DNA from: Bradyrhizobium monzae
GTDB lineage: Bacteria > Pseudomonadota > Alphaproteobacteria > Rhizobiales > Xanthobacteraceae
Assembly: GCF_021458635.1 (NCBI RefSeq)
Contig: NZ_JAIRDQ010000012.1
Coordinates: 62,001 to 126,000, forward strand
Reading direction: 5' to 3'
Length of the DNA stretch: 64,000 nt
Under the pieces are notes generated by a model. That model did no database searches. It was not told the origin of the DNA and was given only the letters and a program-made list of their open reading frames with translations. Position numbers and translations under genes: made by a program. Below are positions 18,003-27,880 of this stretch, in pieces; position 1 is the stretch's first letter, and each line of letters begins with the position of its first letter.

Positions 18003-18218
18003 CTAGGAGGCCGATATCATCGGCCTGGGGCTCTCGAACACCATGGGAAAAATCGACGCTCGCAAGCTTTCGAGCGCGCACTCTTCCTCCGACAGGCGTC
18101 TGCAGACGTACTGCCGGTCGTGTTCGGTGAGCTTGGTCTTCAGCAGTCTTCGGTGGCGCTGGATGGCGCTCAGATGTGTGCGCATGCGCGCCAAATTGTC
18201 GTCCATCATGGCCGTCAT
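18003..18218 (-). CDS. Small conserved hypothetical protein, helical
   Basis: A 71-residue protein if started at MTAMMDDNLARM (18218); the frame opens 20 residues earlier. The core RTHLSAIQRHRRLLKTKLTEHDRQYVCRRLSEEECALESL is strongly helical with alternating charges. It resembles hypothetical proteins I recall from Bradyrhizobium (RTH...YRRLL.T.LTE.ERQ...RRL.EE). No function is known. A second small conserved hypothetical gene follows upstream on the same strand (18568-18786). Confidence 0.6.
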   Translation of the reverse strand: MTAMMDDNLARMRTHLSAIQRHRRLLKTKLTEHDRQYVCRRLSEEECALESLRASIFPMVFESPRPMISAS

Positions 18219-18567
18219 CGTTCCAATGCTCGTTGATGATGTTTTTCGCTTGCCTGATCGGCCTGAGCTTCCGATCAATTCAAGAAGGTCAGTCGGCCCA
18301 AGCGAAGCAGCCGAGCGCGAGAGCGCTTGGTTTCGCGCTCGACAACTAGTTGAGATCCAATTCCGTGCTCAGCCGGTCTGAAATGTGTCCCGGACCCATG
18401 CCGCTTGATCCAGTCCCGTTCAACCGCCAATGTCAGGTCCGTTTGGAAAACGCCGCCGGCGCGGCTGGCATCGCAAAGGAACTGGCCGTCGGTTGGGCTC
18501 GATGCCGCCGGCGATCGCTTGCGTGCCGCGGCTTCCGGATCGGCGAACGGGTGGCCTGCACCGAACT
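18219..18567. other. Spacer between two small minus-strand hypotheticals
   Basis: About 350 bases with no recognised gene. Confidence 0.4.
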
Positions 18568-18786
18568 TCATCCAGCTTCGCCCGGACCTGAAAAGATCGA
18601 TGCGGGCGGCGCGGTACGCGGAATCGGCAGCGGACGCTCCGTCGGGCGTGGCGCCCGCGCCAGATTTCCGCCCTTCACGTCGTAGCTGCCGGCCAGCTTC
18701 AGCAACCGCTGCCTGGTGAACGGATCGGCCCGCTCGGCGAGATCACGCGCCTGCTGCGCCAGTTTTCTGTAGAATTCAGGCCCCAT
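18568..18786 (-). CDS. Small conserved hypothetical protein
   Basis: A 72-residue protein beginning MGPEFYRKLAQQARDLAERADPFTRQRLLKLAGSYD. This N-terminal half is a common Bradyrhizobium/Rhizobiales hypothetical pattern (helical, with YRxLAxxARxLAxxAxxxxxRxxLLxLAxxYD). The C-terminal half is Pro/Arg-rich and probably disordered. There is no known function. Confidence 0.65.
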   Translation of the reverse strand: MGPEFYRKLAQQARDLAERADPFTRQRLLKLAGSYDVKGGNLARAPRPTERPLPIPRTAPPASIFSGPGEAG

Positions 18787-19370
18787 AACACACTCTTACT
18801 GGCCGCCCGGGATCCTTGGGCGTGGCGTCAAGCCGTCGCTCCGGAAGACTGCTGATCCAAATTACTCACGCCAGCCCTCTCAAATCTGAGATATTCCTTT
18901 ATTTGCGCCGCAAGACCGCTAAATGCCCTGCAGTCACGATGGAAAAATGCGTTCTTTGGTTGCAACAGCAGGAATAGGGCGCCGCATCCGAAAGTCTTTT
19001 TGTTAGCCCATCGAAGCAGCGCGGCGCAGCAAGAGCTGCTTTCGTCGACACATGCCGGGCATTTTGTTTTTGAACCGATCGCATCTGCCGATGAGGTCTC
19101 AATCAGTTCGGAGAATATCGTGTTTCGTGGACGGTGACTTGGGCGAGCAGGAGGCTGAACTAGACCCGCCAAAGGTTCGAGGCAGTTGCGCGCTTGCAAA
19201 TAAATCGATGCGTCTCGGAGTGAGGATCGACTGGCCTGAACGCTCAAGGCGCTCTTTGAAGCGCAGCTGCCACGGACCGGCAATTGGTCTGCCGGAAGAG
19301 GGAGAATTCCGCGGTACTTCGGCCAGATGCGTGCGCGCGGTCGCAGGTTCGCTGGATCCTACCGGAAAAT
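18787..19370. other. Gene-poor region downstream of the pectate lyase gene
   Basis: A long minus-strand frame (18828-19283) exists but has no motif, no good start signal and poor codon bias. I do not call a gene. Confidence 0.4.
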
Positions 19371-20627
19371 TCAAATGTGGCCGGGACCTGCGTTGGCGGT
19401 GACCAATGCCGGGACATCATCCGCCTGGAAGGGACGATGAATAGCCGCCTTCGGAAGAGCGCCAAAAGATCTAACGACGCTTTCATCCAGCCGGAATCCG
19501 TTGATCCGCGGCGCGGGCCTCGCGATGTTGCCCGCACACATGCGTCCAAGCATGGCTAGGCAGAGGTCTTGCATTTCTCGATTTACGCCTCCCAGCGCGC
19601 CAAAGACGTGCCCACTCTCGGCCCTGATCGGGGTTTCAATGTTGTCGAAGTAGTTGCCCTCAATCAGGCCTTGAACAGATGGTCCGGCGTCCAGCGCGTG
19701 GAAGAAACCATTGCGCTGCAGCAGCTCGGTGTTGTGGAAGTAGTTGTTCACCAGGTGAATGACCGACCGTAGACCGTCAATGTGCGGAGCCCGTCCGGAG
19801 ACCTCATGGAAGTAGTTGTTGGCAACCGTGATCGACTGAGGACTGCCAAGAAAAAGAAGGTTCCAGTAATGCGCTCCGTTGCAATAAGAGGAGTAGTTAT
19901 CCCTGCCATCAAAATCGTTCCACGAGACCGTGATATTCGTCGTCTCCCCAAGGCCGCCGGCAATCATCTGGCGCCCGATGTTATGAAAACGGTTATGATC
20001 GATCCAGACCCGGTTCGCTCGCGAAATCGCAATCGCATCGCCCGCGAAGACAATGCCGGGATTGATGTCAACGATGGTCAGATTGCGGACAATGACGTTG
20101 CTCACACCAGTCAGTCGCAGTCCCTTGCCCCTGATTGTAGCGCTTGATCCGACGCCAATCACGGTCTTGTTTGATCCGACCTCCAAGGGATGTTTGCCCG
20201 CTTTATCGAAGCTGACTTCCATTTTGAGCTTGCCGTCGCAGTGCGTGTCGAGCCCATCCAGGAGGAGAAGCGATTCACCCTTGTAGGGCGTCTGACAGGT
20301 GTTGCTGTATTGGCAACCCGGACCCTCGCCGCGCCCTTCCGCTCCTGTGAAGTCTATGGTCCCGACAATCTGGACAACGCGCGGACTATCGTCCTTGCAG
20401 ATTCCGGAGCTATACGAACGACACAATTGATAAGTCAGATCTTTGAGTGAGTTGACCTGAACAACTTCGCCTCCCAGGCCGCCCGTGGTTCCAGCACCAA
20501 ATCCCTGTGCGCTGTCCCATCTCGGATTGCTCGCTGCGATAGCACCGGAGATCCCAACAATGCCGGCGAGTCCAGCGAGCATCCCCAATAACTGTTTCAG
20601 CTGGCACACCGCTTGCCTCGTAGACAT
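19371..20627 (-). CDS. Secreted pectate lyase (polysaccharide lyase family 1)
   Basis: A 418-residue protein with an N-terminal Sec-type signal (LLGMLAGLAGIVGISGAIAAS, cleavage near residue 34). It has the right-handed beta-helix repeats of PL1: SNVIVRNLTIVDINPG, DAIAISRANRVWIDHNRFHNIG (WIDHN is the hallmark) and ITVANNYFHEVSGRAPHID. These lyases cut pectate by beta-elimination outside the cell with Ca2+, which fits wall loosening during root infection. A start at ATG 20627 (MSTRQ...) puts the signal peptide at the N terminus; the frame is open to 20678. No nod box or tts box was found upstream, so regulation is unknown. Confidence 0.88.
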   Translation of the reverse strand: MSTRQAVCQLKQLLGMLAGLAGIVGISGAIAASNPRWDSAQGFGAGTTGGLGGEVVQVNSLKDLTYQLCRSYSSGICKDDSPRVVQIVGTIDFTGAEGRGEGPGCQYSNTCQTPYKGESLLLLDGLDTHCDGKLKMEVSFDKAGKHPLEVGSNKTVIGVGSSATIRGKGLRLTGVSNVIVRNLTIVDINPGIVFAGDAIAISRANRVWIDHNRFHNIGRQMIAGGLGETTNITVSWNDFDGRDNYSSYCNGAHYWNLLFLGSPQSITVANNYFHEVSGRAPHIDGLRSVIHLVNNYFHNTELLQRNGFFHALDAGPSVQGLIEGNYFDNIETPIRAESGHVFGALGGVNREMQDLCLAMLGRMCAGNIARPAPRINGFRLDESVVRSFGALPKAAIHRPFQADDVPALVTANAGPGHI

Positions 20628-21241
20628 CGACTCTCCATCGGCAAATGAAAGAAACGTTGAAACGACCCATCGTCCCAACGGCCAGCCACGCGGATCAGTC
20701 TTTGTGGCATTGTTTGCATCCCGGCTCGACGGTGCCGATCCTGTGATCCATCTAAATGCACCGGCCTAGCATGTCACAAGAAAAATCTGGAACGTAGTGC
20801 ACACGTTCCGTGGTCTGGCAGTGGATGGCCCATTCCCATAAGATTCAAGTCTGCCAATGATTGAGCGGCCCGCCCGGTCCGCAGAGGTCTGCTGGTCAAT
20901 TGGATCGCTGCCAACGTCAGTCGCAACGAACTTCAACATCACCTGGATGAGCCGATCCAGTGAGTCTCGTGATGTGATCTACACAGGACGGATGACTACA
21001 GGAGAGAGCGGCCGAAGTCATCGCCTTCCGTATTTTGTCGTACCAGGGTTGTCGGATTGAAGACATTCGCTGCGTGGCACTCAAGAACGACAGACAAAGA
21101 AGCCCGCAAATCCGCACCAAACACACGGTCTTCTACAACTATTCACAGCGCGTTGGGAGCGGCACGCGAGTTGCTGAGGTGAGCAACGCGGCTGCTAGAT
21201 CGCAGCGCGCGATTCAGTGTCGTTTTTAGGGAGCAAAGACA
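20628..21241. other. Spacer between pectate lyase and cold-shock genes
   Basis: About 600 bases holding the divergent promoters of the lyase (minus) and the cold-shock gene (plus). I see no clear -35/-10, nod box or tts box. Short frames only. Confidence 0.4.
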
Positions 21242-21448
21242 GTGGCGACTGGAAGCGTGAGATGGTTCAACCCGACTAAAGGCTACGGCTACATCGCGCC
21301 GGACGATGGCGGCCGTGACGTGTTTGTTCATATCTCTGCGGTGCAGAGGGCTGGCTTGGTCCTACTCCCACAAGGAGACAAGATCAGCTATGAACCAAAG
21401 ATCGGCCGCTCGGGGAAAATATCAGCCGAAAACCTGCGCCTCATCTAG
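21242..21448 (+). CDS. Cold-shock domain protein (CspA family)
   Basis: A 68-residue single cold-shock domain. It begins MATGSVRWFNPTKGYGYIAPDDGG with an RNP1-like KGYGYI (usually KGFGFI, so both Phe are Tyr). RNP2 is VFVHIS. Such proteins bind single-stranded RNA and act as RNA chaperones. The start is GTG 21242, preceded by GGGAGC. It is a common multi-copy family in rhizobia, and nothing links this copy to symbiosis. Confidence 0.93.
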   Translation: MATGSVRWFNPTKGYGYIAPDDGGRDVFVHISAVQRAGLVLLPQGDKISYEPKIGRSGKISAENLRLI

Positions 21449-21858
21449 CTTCTGCTTTGGCAAGCGGGGGCTGAGGTCAGGGGCCATATTGGCGTGCGCC
21501 TTGTGCTTTCATGACTTGGTTTCACTTTTCCAAAGCAAGTCTTTGGCGACGCTTATCCCAATCGGGATATCGATCATCGTTTTCGAACGAAGGGCCGGCT
21601 CCCAGCCGGCGTCAATACAGTTGCCAGTTGGGAAGCTTCGCCAGCAGATATCGCTCGACGGCTTTGTTCTTTGTCCGGCCGCGCTTGAGGCGCAGGCGAA
21701 GCCGGGTCAGCATGTCGGGTTGGCGATGGCAATGTCGCGGGACTACCCGGAGCAGAGTGTACCAGCGTGGGCGCCGAGAATTACCAAGCATACATATCAA
21801 TAACGCGGCGTCACTGACGTTGATGGCCGGGACAAGCCCGGCCATCGACGTGCGCCAA
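21449..21858. other. Spacer containing palindromic repeats
   Basis: Contains two hairpins: GCCGGCT/AGCCGGC at 21595-21611, and GATGGCCGGG/CCCGGCCATC at 21822-21846. The rest has no recognised gene. Confidence 0.5.
21822..21846. repeat. Palindromic repeat at the 3' end of the M16 operon
   Basis: GATGGCCGGG (21822-21831) and CCCGGCCATC (21837-21846) pair perfectly with a 5-base loop. I recognise it as a frequent intergenic palindrome in Bradyrhizobium. Just downstream of the minus-strand peptidase stop codon (21859), it may act as a weak terminator or RNA stabiliser, though it has no U-tract. Confidence 0.7.
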
Positions 21859-23229
21859 TCAGTCTGACTTCGGCCCCGGAACGCCGGCAGGCAGCGCCGC
21901 GGCTTGCGGTGCGCGGCCGACAATGACGGTGAGCAGGCCCTGGCCCCACAGTCGCTTGGCGGCCGCCTTGGCGTCGTCCAGCGTGACCGCATCGACAATG
22001 GCGTTGCGCTTCTCGATATAATCGATCGGCAGCTGATCATGCTGATCTTGCAGCAGCGCATAGGCCAGCTTGGAGGAGGTGTCGAGCGCCAGCATCTGCG
22101 AGCCCTTGAGGTACGACTTGGCCTCGTCGAGCTCCTTCTGCGTCGGGCCCGCCTCGGCGATGCGGTGTACCTCCTTCTCGACGACGTCGATGGTGTCGCC
22201 GGCGCGGTCGGCGCGCGTGCCAGTATTACCGATGAACAGCGCCGAATGCTGCATCCATTGCAGCGAGTCGAACACCGAATAGGCGAGGCCCCGCTTCTCG
22301 CGCACCTCGCGATAGAGCCGCGAGGACATCCCGCCGCCGAGGATGTGACTGACGACATAAGCTGCCATGAAGTTCGGGTCGTTGCGCTTCACGCCGGGAC
22401 CACCGAAGGTGATCACGGTCTGCGGCACGTCGAGCGGCACGAAGGCGCGCTGTGGCGGCTTTGCAGCTTCGACGTCGGGGACCGGCGCCAGATTGGCCTT
22501 GGCTGGCAGGGCGCCGAAGGTGTGGTCGAGCAGTTTGCCGAGCGTGTCCGGATCGACGTCGCCGACGACGGCGACCTTCAGCGTGTCCTTGGCCAGCACG
22601 CGGCCGACATAGTCCTTCATGTCGGCGATCGTGATGGTCGGCACGCTCTCCAGCGTGCCGTTGGTCTGCCGCCCGTAGGGATGATCGCCGAAGGCCACCT
22701 CCAGGAACTTGCGGTTTGCCAGCGACGTCGGATCCGTGGTCTCGTGGCGCAGGCCGGCGATCACCTGCGAGCGGACGCGCTCGACGTCGGCGGTGTCGAA
22801 ACGCGGCGAGGTGAGCGCCGAGCGCAACAGGTCGAAGGCCTCGTCCTTGTTGTCGCGCAGCATGCGCAGGCTGCCACGGAAGGTGTCGCGGCTGGCGCTG
22901 AAGGAGAGCACGATGGCGCGGCGATCGAGCCGCTCATGGAACGTCTTGGAATCGAGATGGCCGGAGCCCTCGTCGAGGAGGTCGCCGACGAGATTGGCGA
23001 CGCCGGGCTTGTCCCTGGGATCCTGCGCCGAGCCGCCGGCGAAGGAATATTCCATCGCGATCAGCGGCACGGTTGCGTCCTGGACGAACCAGGCCTCGAT
23101 GCCGCCCGGCGAGATCAGGCGCTGAATCTTTGCGGCGGCCTCGGAGGGGAAGATCTGAGTCAAAGTGAGCGCTGCGCCGGCGGCCAACGACAGAACGATG
23201 CGTCGGGAGTGAAGGAAGGGATGGGTCAC
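21859..23229 (-). CDS. M16-family peptidase homologue, non-catalytic subunit
   Basis: A 456-residue pitrilysin-fold protein with an N-terminal signal (RIVLSLAAGAALTLTQIFPSEAAA). The zinc motif HxxEH is absent: the equivalent site reads NLVGDLLDEG. It therefore resembles the partner half of two-subunit M16B peptidases, which shapes the chamber without binding zinc. The C-terminal region has R/Y-type residues (SSRLYREVREKRGLAYSVF) that help hold substrate. It overlaps the upstream catalytic gene by four bases (ATGA), implying equal translation. Codon use is core-like. Probable role: periplasmic peptide or signal-peptide breakdown. Confidence 0.9.
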   Translation of the reverse strand: MTHPFLHSRRIVLSLAAGAALTLTQIFPSEAAAKIQRLISPGGIEAWFVQDATVPLIAMEYSFAGGSAQDPRDKPGVANLVGDLLDEGSGHLDSKTFHERLDRRAIVLSFSASRDTFRGSLRMLRDNKDEAFDLLRSALTSPRFDTADVERVRSQVIAGLRHETTDPTSLANRKFLEVAFGDHPYGRQTNGTLESVPTITIADMKDYVGRVLAKDTLKVAVVGDVDPDTLGKLLDHTFGALPAKANLAPVPDVEAAKPPQRAFVPLDVPQTVITFGGPGVKRNDPNFMAAYVVSHILGGGMSSRLYREVREKRGLAYSVFDSLQWMQHSALFIGNTGTRADRAGDTIDVVEKEVHRIAEAGPTQKELDEAKSYLKGSQMLALDTSSKLAYALLQDQHDQLPIDYIEKRNAIVDAVTLDDAKAAAKRLWGQGLLTVIVGRAPQAAALPAGVPGPKSD

Positions 23230-24659
23230 GAACGTTTCTCCTCGCGCCTGGTGGTAGTCTTTGCGCCAGTCTTGGCTGTGCTGGTGTCCTTGATCAGATA
23301 GCCGGTGACCGAGCGCTTCTTATCGAGCCATTTTTGCGCAGCTGCACGGACCTGTACGTCGGTGACGCCGCGAATTCGGTCCGGCCAGCTTCGGATGTCC
23401 TTGACGGAGAGCCCGGTGCTCAGCGCGCCGCCATACCAGCCCGCGAGTGCCGCCTGGTCGTCCTGGGCGTAGATCGCTCCTGCAATGAGCTGCGTCTTGA
23501 CTCGCTCGAGGTCCTCGGCGCGGATCGGGTTCTGCGCGATGTCGGCGATGACGCCGTCGATCACCTGCTCGATGTCTGCAAAGCTGACGCCGGACTTCGG
23601 TGAGGCCGAGATCGCAAACTGGGTCGGGTCGAGCGAGATGCTGGAATAGCTGGCGCTGGCGGAGACCGCGAGCGGCTTGTCGGCGACGAGGGCGCGGTAC
23701 AGATAGGAGTTGCTGCCGCCGCCCATCAGCTGCGCAAGCACGGCGATTGCCGCGCTCTCCCCGGGAGCGACCGTCGTCGCCGAGGGCACGAGGTAGAAGC
23801 GCTGCAGGACGGGCTGCTCGACGCGCGGGTCGGACAGCGTGACAGTGCGCGGGGCTTCCGGTTCAGGCTCCTGCGGGCGGACGCGCTGCGCCGGGATCGC
23901 GGGCTGGGCCGGGATCGAGCCGAAATTGCGTTCGACCAGCGGACGTATGTCGGCGGCCTCGACGTCGCCCGCGATCACCAGGATCGCGTTGTTCGGTGCG
24001 TAGAAGCGGCGATAGAAGGCGAGCGCGTCCTCGCGACCGAGCTTCTCAATCTCCTGATGCCAGCCGATCACGGGCCGGCTATAGGGATGATTGAGATAGA
24101 GCGCGGTCGTGATCTGTTCGCTCAAACGCTCATTGGGACTGTTGGCGACGCGCATGTTGTATTCCTCGAGCACGACGTCGCGCTCGGGCAGTACGTTTTC
24201 GTCCTTGAGGATGAGGCCGTTCATACGGTCGGCCTCCAACTCCATCACCGTCGGCAGCTGCTCGCGCGGGACGCGCTGAAAGTAGCTGGTGTAATCAAGT
24301 GAGGTGAACGCGTTTTCGTTGCCGCCGACGCGAAACACGGTCTTGGAAAATTCGCCGATCGGGTGCTTTTCCGTGCCCTTGAACATCAGATGCTCTAGAA
24401 AGTGGGCAAGCCCCGATTTGCCGGGCGTCTCGTCGGCGGAGCCGACCTTGTACCAGATCATCTCCGTGACCACGGGCGTGCGATGGTCCGGGATCACCAC
24501 GACCTGAAGCCCGTTGCTGAGCGTGAAGCTGGCGGGCGCCGCCGACGTGAGCGTCGTCTGGGCAAATGCGCTGCCGGTCGAAAGACTGCAACTGGAGAGC
24601 AGTGCAGCAAGAACGCAAGCCGCCGATCGGTATGAAGGTGTTGGGATTCGTGTCAACAT
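23226..24659 (-). CDS. M16-family zinc peptidase, catalytic subunit
   Basis: A 477-residue peptidase. The inverted zinc motif HFLEH occurs at residues 86-90, followed by the downstream Glu region MELEADRMNGL. The N terminus (MLTRIPTPSYRSAACVLAALLSSCSLS) is an export signal, and the LSSC stretch could be a lipobox at Cys24, though an ordinary signal cleaved after AFAQ is equally likely. I chose ATG 24659 so that the signal sits first; the frame is open to 24755. It forms an operon with the non-catalytic homologue. Substrates are unknown. High-GC codons suggest core Bradyrhizobium DNA inside the island. Confidence 0.92.
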   Translation of the reverse strand: MLTRIPTPSYRSAACVLAALLSSCSLSTGSAFAQTTLTSAAPASFTLSNGLQVVVIPDHRTPVVTEMIWYKVGSADETPGKSGLAHFLEHLMFKGTEKHPIGEFSKTVFRVGGNENAFTSLDYTSYFQRVPREQLPTVMELEADRMNGLILKDENVLPERDVVLEEYNMRVANSPNERLSEQITTALYLNHPYSRPVIGWHQEIEKLGREDALAFYRRFYAPNNAILVIAGDVEAADIRPLVERNFGSIPAQPAIPAQRVRPQEPEPEAPRTVTLSDPRVEQPVLQRFYLVPSATTVAPGESAAIAVLAQLMGGGSNSYLYRALVADKPLAVSASASYSSISLDPTQFAISASPKSGVSFADIEQVIDGVIADIAQNPIRAEDLERVKTQLIAGAIYAQDDQAALAGWYGGALSTGLSVKDIRSWPDRIRGVTDVQVRAAAQKWLDKKRSVTGYLIKDTSTAKTGAKTTTRREEKRS

Positions 24660-25783
24660 CCGAACCCAAAGATCCCAGGAGAAAGCACGATAAAGCGCTC
24701 GGCGTTTGGCTCTATTATTGCCATCGACATAGTTCGTCATCTGCTGGATCGGCATGGCTGTTCAAAAGCTCCATTGCGGTTCGTCAGGAATGAGGATGAG
24801 TGATGAACAAATTTCATCTCTCGGTGGCTCTAGACTCTCCGATCATCCAATCGAGAGTCTTTGCGTGTCCGCAGGACTATGTCGGTCCAACGCGATGCCC
24901 ATTCCCCAAAGCATTAGCCGTGCCAAAAAGAAAGCTTCGCAAATACAAAGATCAGCTCGCACAAGCGATGTTGCGTCTCCGACATGGTCGTACATCGGAC
25001 AATGCCAATCTTCATTCCAACATGGTTCAGGGAAGTGAATGCCTTTCAGACCCCTTCAGAAATAGAGCAGGAGACTGATGGTGCCGCTCGAATTCTGACG
25101 CAAGTCAATTGCCCTCACACGGCACCCACTCAGTGTCACAGTACTGGAACGATAATGATTGCTCGTCACCGAAGCGGCCTGGTAAATCCGCATCGTGGTA
25201 AGCCGCGCAATCGGACCCTCGTGCTAGTGATCCGGTGTTGCATTCACGGATGCGTCGCCCCTCTAGCTCATGTGATGCGCTCACCTTTTGTTGTTTCGAC
25301 TAGGCGGAGCTGCGCAGCATGACTCTTTGAGAGGCTGACGCGAAGATTGTTCTGGAGCAGCCGCGCGAGCCTGCACCGCAGAAGTCATTGACCAGCAACG
25401 GCGCGCTGTTGTCATATTTGATTACGAATATCGGTAGTTGACGGCGACGCAGAAGTCAGCGCCCATCACCCGTTTTTGCCAATATCCATTTGCAGCGTAT
25501 GACCTTGGGTCGCATCCTTGCGGCGTCTTGGCCGAAATCCCTCTGATGCATGCGTGGGAATGACTGTAAAAGCGCCAAGTACGAACTGCAGCTCGCCAGC
25601 GAACTGAAGGGCGCCGCGCCAACGTCAATGATGAAATCTGCGGAGCAGCGTTCACTTCGAAAGAATGAACTTGAATCGCATGCTGCGTCAGGTTGTAGGC
25701 TTCGTGTCTCGACCGAACCACATCATGCAAACCTCGATCGCAAATCGAAAGCGAACGCCAATGCCAGCCCTGGGAGTGAACGG
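24660..25783. other. Gene-poor region between two core-like peptidase blocks
   Basis: About 1.1 kb of lower-GC DNA with only short, unsupported frames. An open frame leads into the S9 peptidase from 25550 but lacks family similarity before about 25784. Composition contrasts with both flanking genes. Confidence 0.4.
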
Positions 25784-27880
25784 GTGTCTAAAGCAAGCTC
25801 GCCGACAAAGTCGCAAGCTGGAGCGCCAACGCTCTCCGCTCCCGATGATGATCCCTATCTTTGGCTGGAAGAGATAGAGGGCCGGCGCGCGCTAAACTTT
25901 GTCGAGCGGCAGAACGACAGGACGTTGCGAGCGTTTGGCGGCGCGACCTTCGAGCGGGATCGCGATGTGCTGGCGTCGATCTACGATCGGCCGGACAATA
26001 TTCCCTATATCGCGCGGCGTGGTGGCTATCTCTACAATGTCTGGAAGGACGCCAGCAATCGACGAGGCCTCTGGCGACGGACCACGCTAGACGAATTTCG
26101 CAAGCCGAACCCGTCCTGGGAAATCTTGCTCGATGTCGACCAGCTCGCGGCAAAGGAAGGTGAGGACTGGCTTCTGAACGCGACGGCTTCACTGCCGGGA
26201 GATCATCCGCGAACCATTGTGAGCCTGTCGCGCGGCGGCAGCGATGCCGTCGTCTTGCGCGAATTCGACCTCAATGCGAAAAGCTTTGTGGCCGACGGCT
26301 TCACCCTGCCGGAAGCGAAGAGTAGCGCCACATGGGTCGATCCCGATACGCTGCTGTTGTCCAGCGCGCATGGCGACGGCATGGCAACCACATCGGGCTA
26401 TCCGAGGACAGTGCGGTTGTGGCGCCGCGGCGAACCCGTGGATCGCGCGGCCGTGGTGTTCGAGACGGCGCCCGATCGCATGTGGGCCTTTTGCGAAGTC
26501 GATCGGACTGGAAAAAGGCCATGCGTCTGGTTCTTCGATCAGCTGGACTTCTTCAATCTTGACGTCTGGCCCGGGACCGAAACCGGCGCGAGCGTGAAGC
26601 TCGATCTTCCCTCCGACATCTGGCTCCGGGCGCACGGGGACTGGTTAATCGTCAAATTGCGCTCGGCATGGAGGATTGCCGGCGTCACCCACGCGCCTGA
26701 CACCGCGCTTGGCATATCGCTGTCGGCCTTTCTCGCCGGCGATCGCAACTTCACGGTCATTTTCGCGCCGCGCCCGCGCCGCGCGCTGCAGGGATTTTTC
26801 TGGGCCAGCGGCAAACTCGTGCTTTCCATCCTCGACGAGCTGCGACCTTCATTCGAGACTTGGACGCCCTCGTCTGCGGGCTGGAGCCATGAGGAGCTGC
26901 GCGGCCTTCCCGGCATCGGCGTCGTCGACGTGTGGCCCCTCGATTGCGATCGGTCCGAAAGCAACGGCGACCTGCTTGCCTGTGTCCAGGATCCGCTCAC
27001 GTCGCCTTCGCTGATGCTGATCGAACGGAGTGTCTCGAGCCCAATCGTGCTGAAGCAGGCGCCAAAGACGTTTAGCCCCGAGGGCCTTGTGGTTACGCAG
27101 CACGAGGCTATCTCGATCGATGGTGAGCGGATTCCATATGTGCAGACCGGTCCCGCCGCGGAGAGCGGCAACGCGCCGGTCCATATGAGCGGCTACGGCG
27201 GCTTCGGACTTTCCATGAGGCCGTACTACAATTCGGCCCTCGGCAAGCTCTGGTTGGAGCGTGGTGGCACGACCGTACAGGCGAACCTGCGCGGTGGGGG
27301 CGAGTTCGGCACACGTTGGCACGACGCCGGACGGCTTGCTGGCAAGAAACTGTCGCATGATGACTTCGCGGCCGTGGCCGCCGATCTGGTGCGTCGCGGC
27401 GTGACTGAGCCGAGGCGGATAGCCGCCGAAAGTGGGTCGAACGGCGGCATCCTCATAAGCAACATGCTCACGCGCTATCCGGCGCGGTTCGGCGCATTGT
27501 TTTGCACGATTCCTCTGATCGACATGCGTCGCTACACAAAGCTCCTTGCCGGTGCGAGCTGGATCGCGGAATTTGGTGATCCCGACAAGCCAGCGGAGTG
27601 GGAATGGCTCAAGACGTATTCTGCCTATCATGCGGCAAGACCGAGTCAAAACTATCCGCCGATCCTGATTGCCACCACGCGGCGCGACGATCGGGTTCAT
27701 CCGGCGCACGCCCGCAAGATGGTCGCGAAACTGCAGGTGATGGGCTACGAGGCTTATTTGTACGAGGCAGCCGCGGGGGGCCACGGCTATGGCAGGGACA
27801 ACAAGGAGCGTGCCAGCTTTCAGGTGCTTGGTTTTCGGTTCCTGAGGAGCAAGATCGGCTGGTTGGATGAAGAGGCCTGA
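25784..27880 (+). CDS. S9 prolyl oligopeptidase family serine peptidase
   Basis: A 698-residue protein with an N-terminal DDDPYLWLEEIEG motif typical of prolyl oligopeptidases, a beta-propeller middle, and a C-terminal alpha/beta hydrolase. The nucleophile is in ESGSNGGILISN, the Asp in TTRRDDRVHPAHARKM and the His in AAGGHGYG. These enzymes cut short peptides after Pro. I place the start at GTG 25784, with GGGAG about eight bases upstream, which gives the usual length; the frame is open to 25550, but those 78 residues have no similarity I can see. No signal peptide, so cytoplasmic. Codon use is core-like. Confidence 0.88.
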   Translation: MSKASSPTKSQAGAPTLSAPDDDPYLWLEEIEGRRALNFVERQNDRTLRAFGGATFERDRDVLASIYDRPDNIPYIARRGGYLYNVWKDASNRRGLWRRTTLDEFRKPNPSWEILLDVDQLAAKEGEDWLLNATASLPGDHPRTIVSLSRGGSDAVVLREFDLNAKSFVADGFTLPEAKSSATWVDPDTLLLSSAHGDGMATTSGYPRTVRLWRRGEPVDRAAVVFETAPDRMWAFCEVDRTGKRPCVWFFDQLDFFNLDVWPGTETGASVKLDLPSDIWLRAHGDWLIVKLRSAWRIAGVTHAPDTALGISLSAFLAGDRNFTVIFAPRPRRALQGFFWASGKLVLSILDELRPSFETWTPSSAGWSHEELRGLPGIGVVDVWPLDCDRSESNGDLLACVQDPLTSPSLMLIERSVSSPIVLKQAPKTFSPEGLVVTQHEAISIDGERIPYVQTGPAAESGNAPVHMSGYGGFGLSMRPYYNSALGKLWLERGGTTVQANLRGGGEFGTRWHDAGRLAGKKLSHDDFAAVAADLVRRGVTEPRRIAAESGSNGGILISNMLTRYPARFGALFCTIPLIDMRRYTKLLAGASWIAEFGDPDKPAEWEWLKTYSAYHAARPSQNYPPILIATTRRDDRVHPAHARKMVAKLQVMGYEAYLYEAAAGGHGYGRDNKERASFQVLGFRFLRSKIGWLDEEA

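Noticed and set aside
19782..20450. Several plus-strand open frames across the pectate lyase gene
   Set aside because: They are antisense shadows of a gene with clear PL1 motifs and a signal peptide.
20602..20616. Sequence TGGCACACCGCTTGC matches a sigma-54 (-24/-12) promoter exactly
   Set aside because: It lies on the plus strand inside the 5' end of the minus-strand pectate lyase gene, has no NifA upstream site (TGT-N10-ACA) nearby, and the next plus-strand gene starts over 600 bases away. Chance is likely.
21904..23301. A long plus-strand open frame opposite the M16 gene
   Set aside because: The frame is antisense to the M16 genes and has no family motifs.
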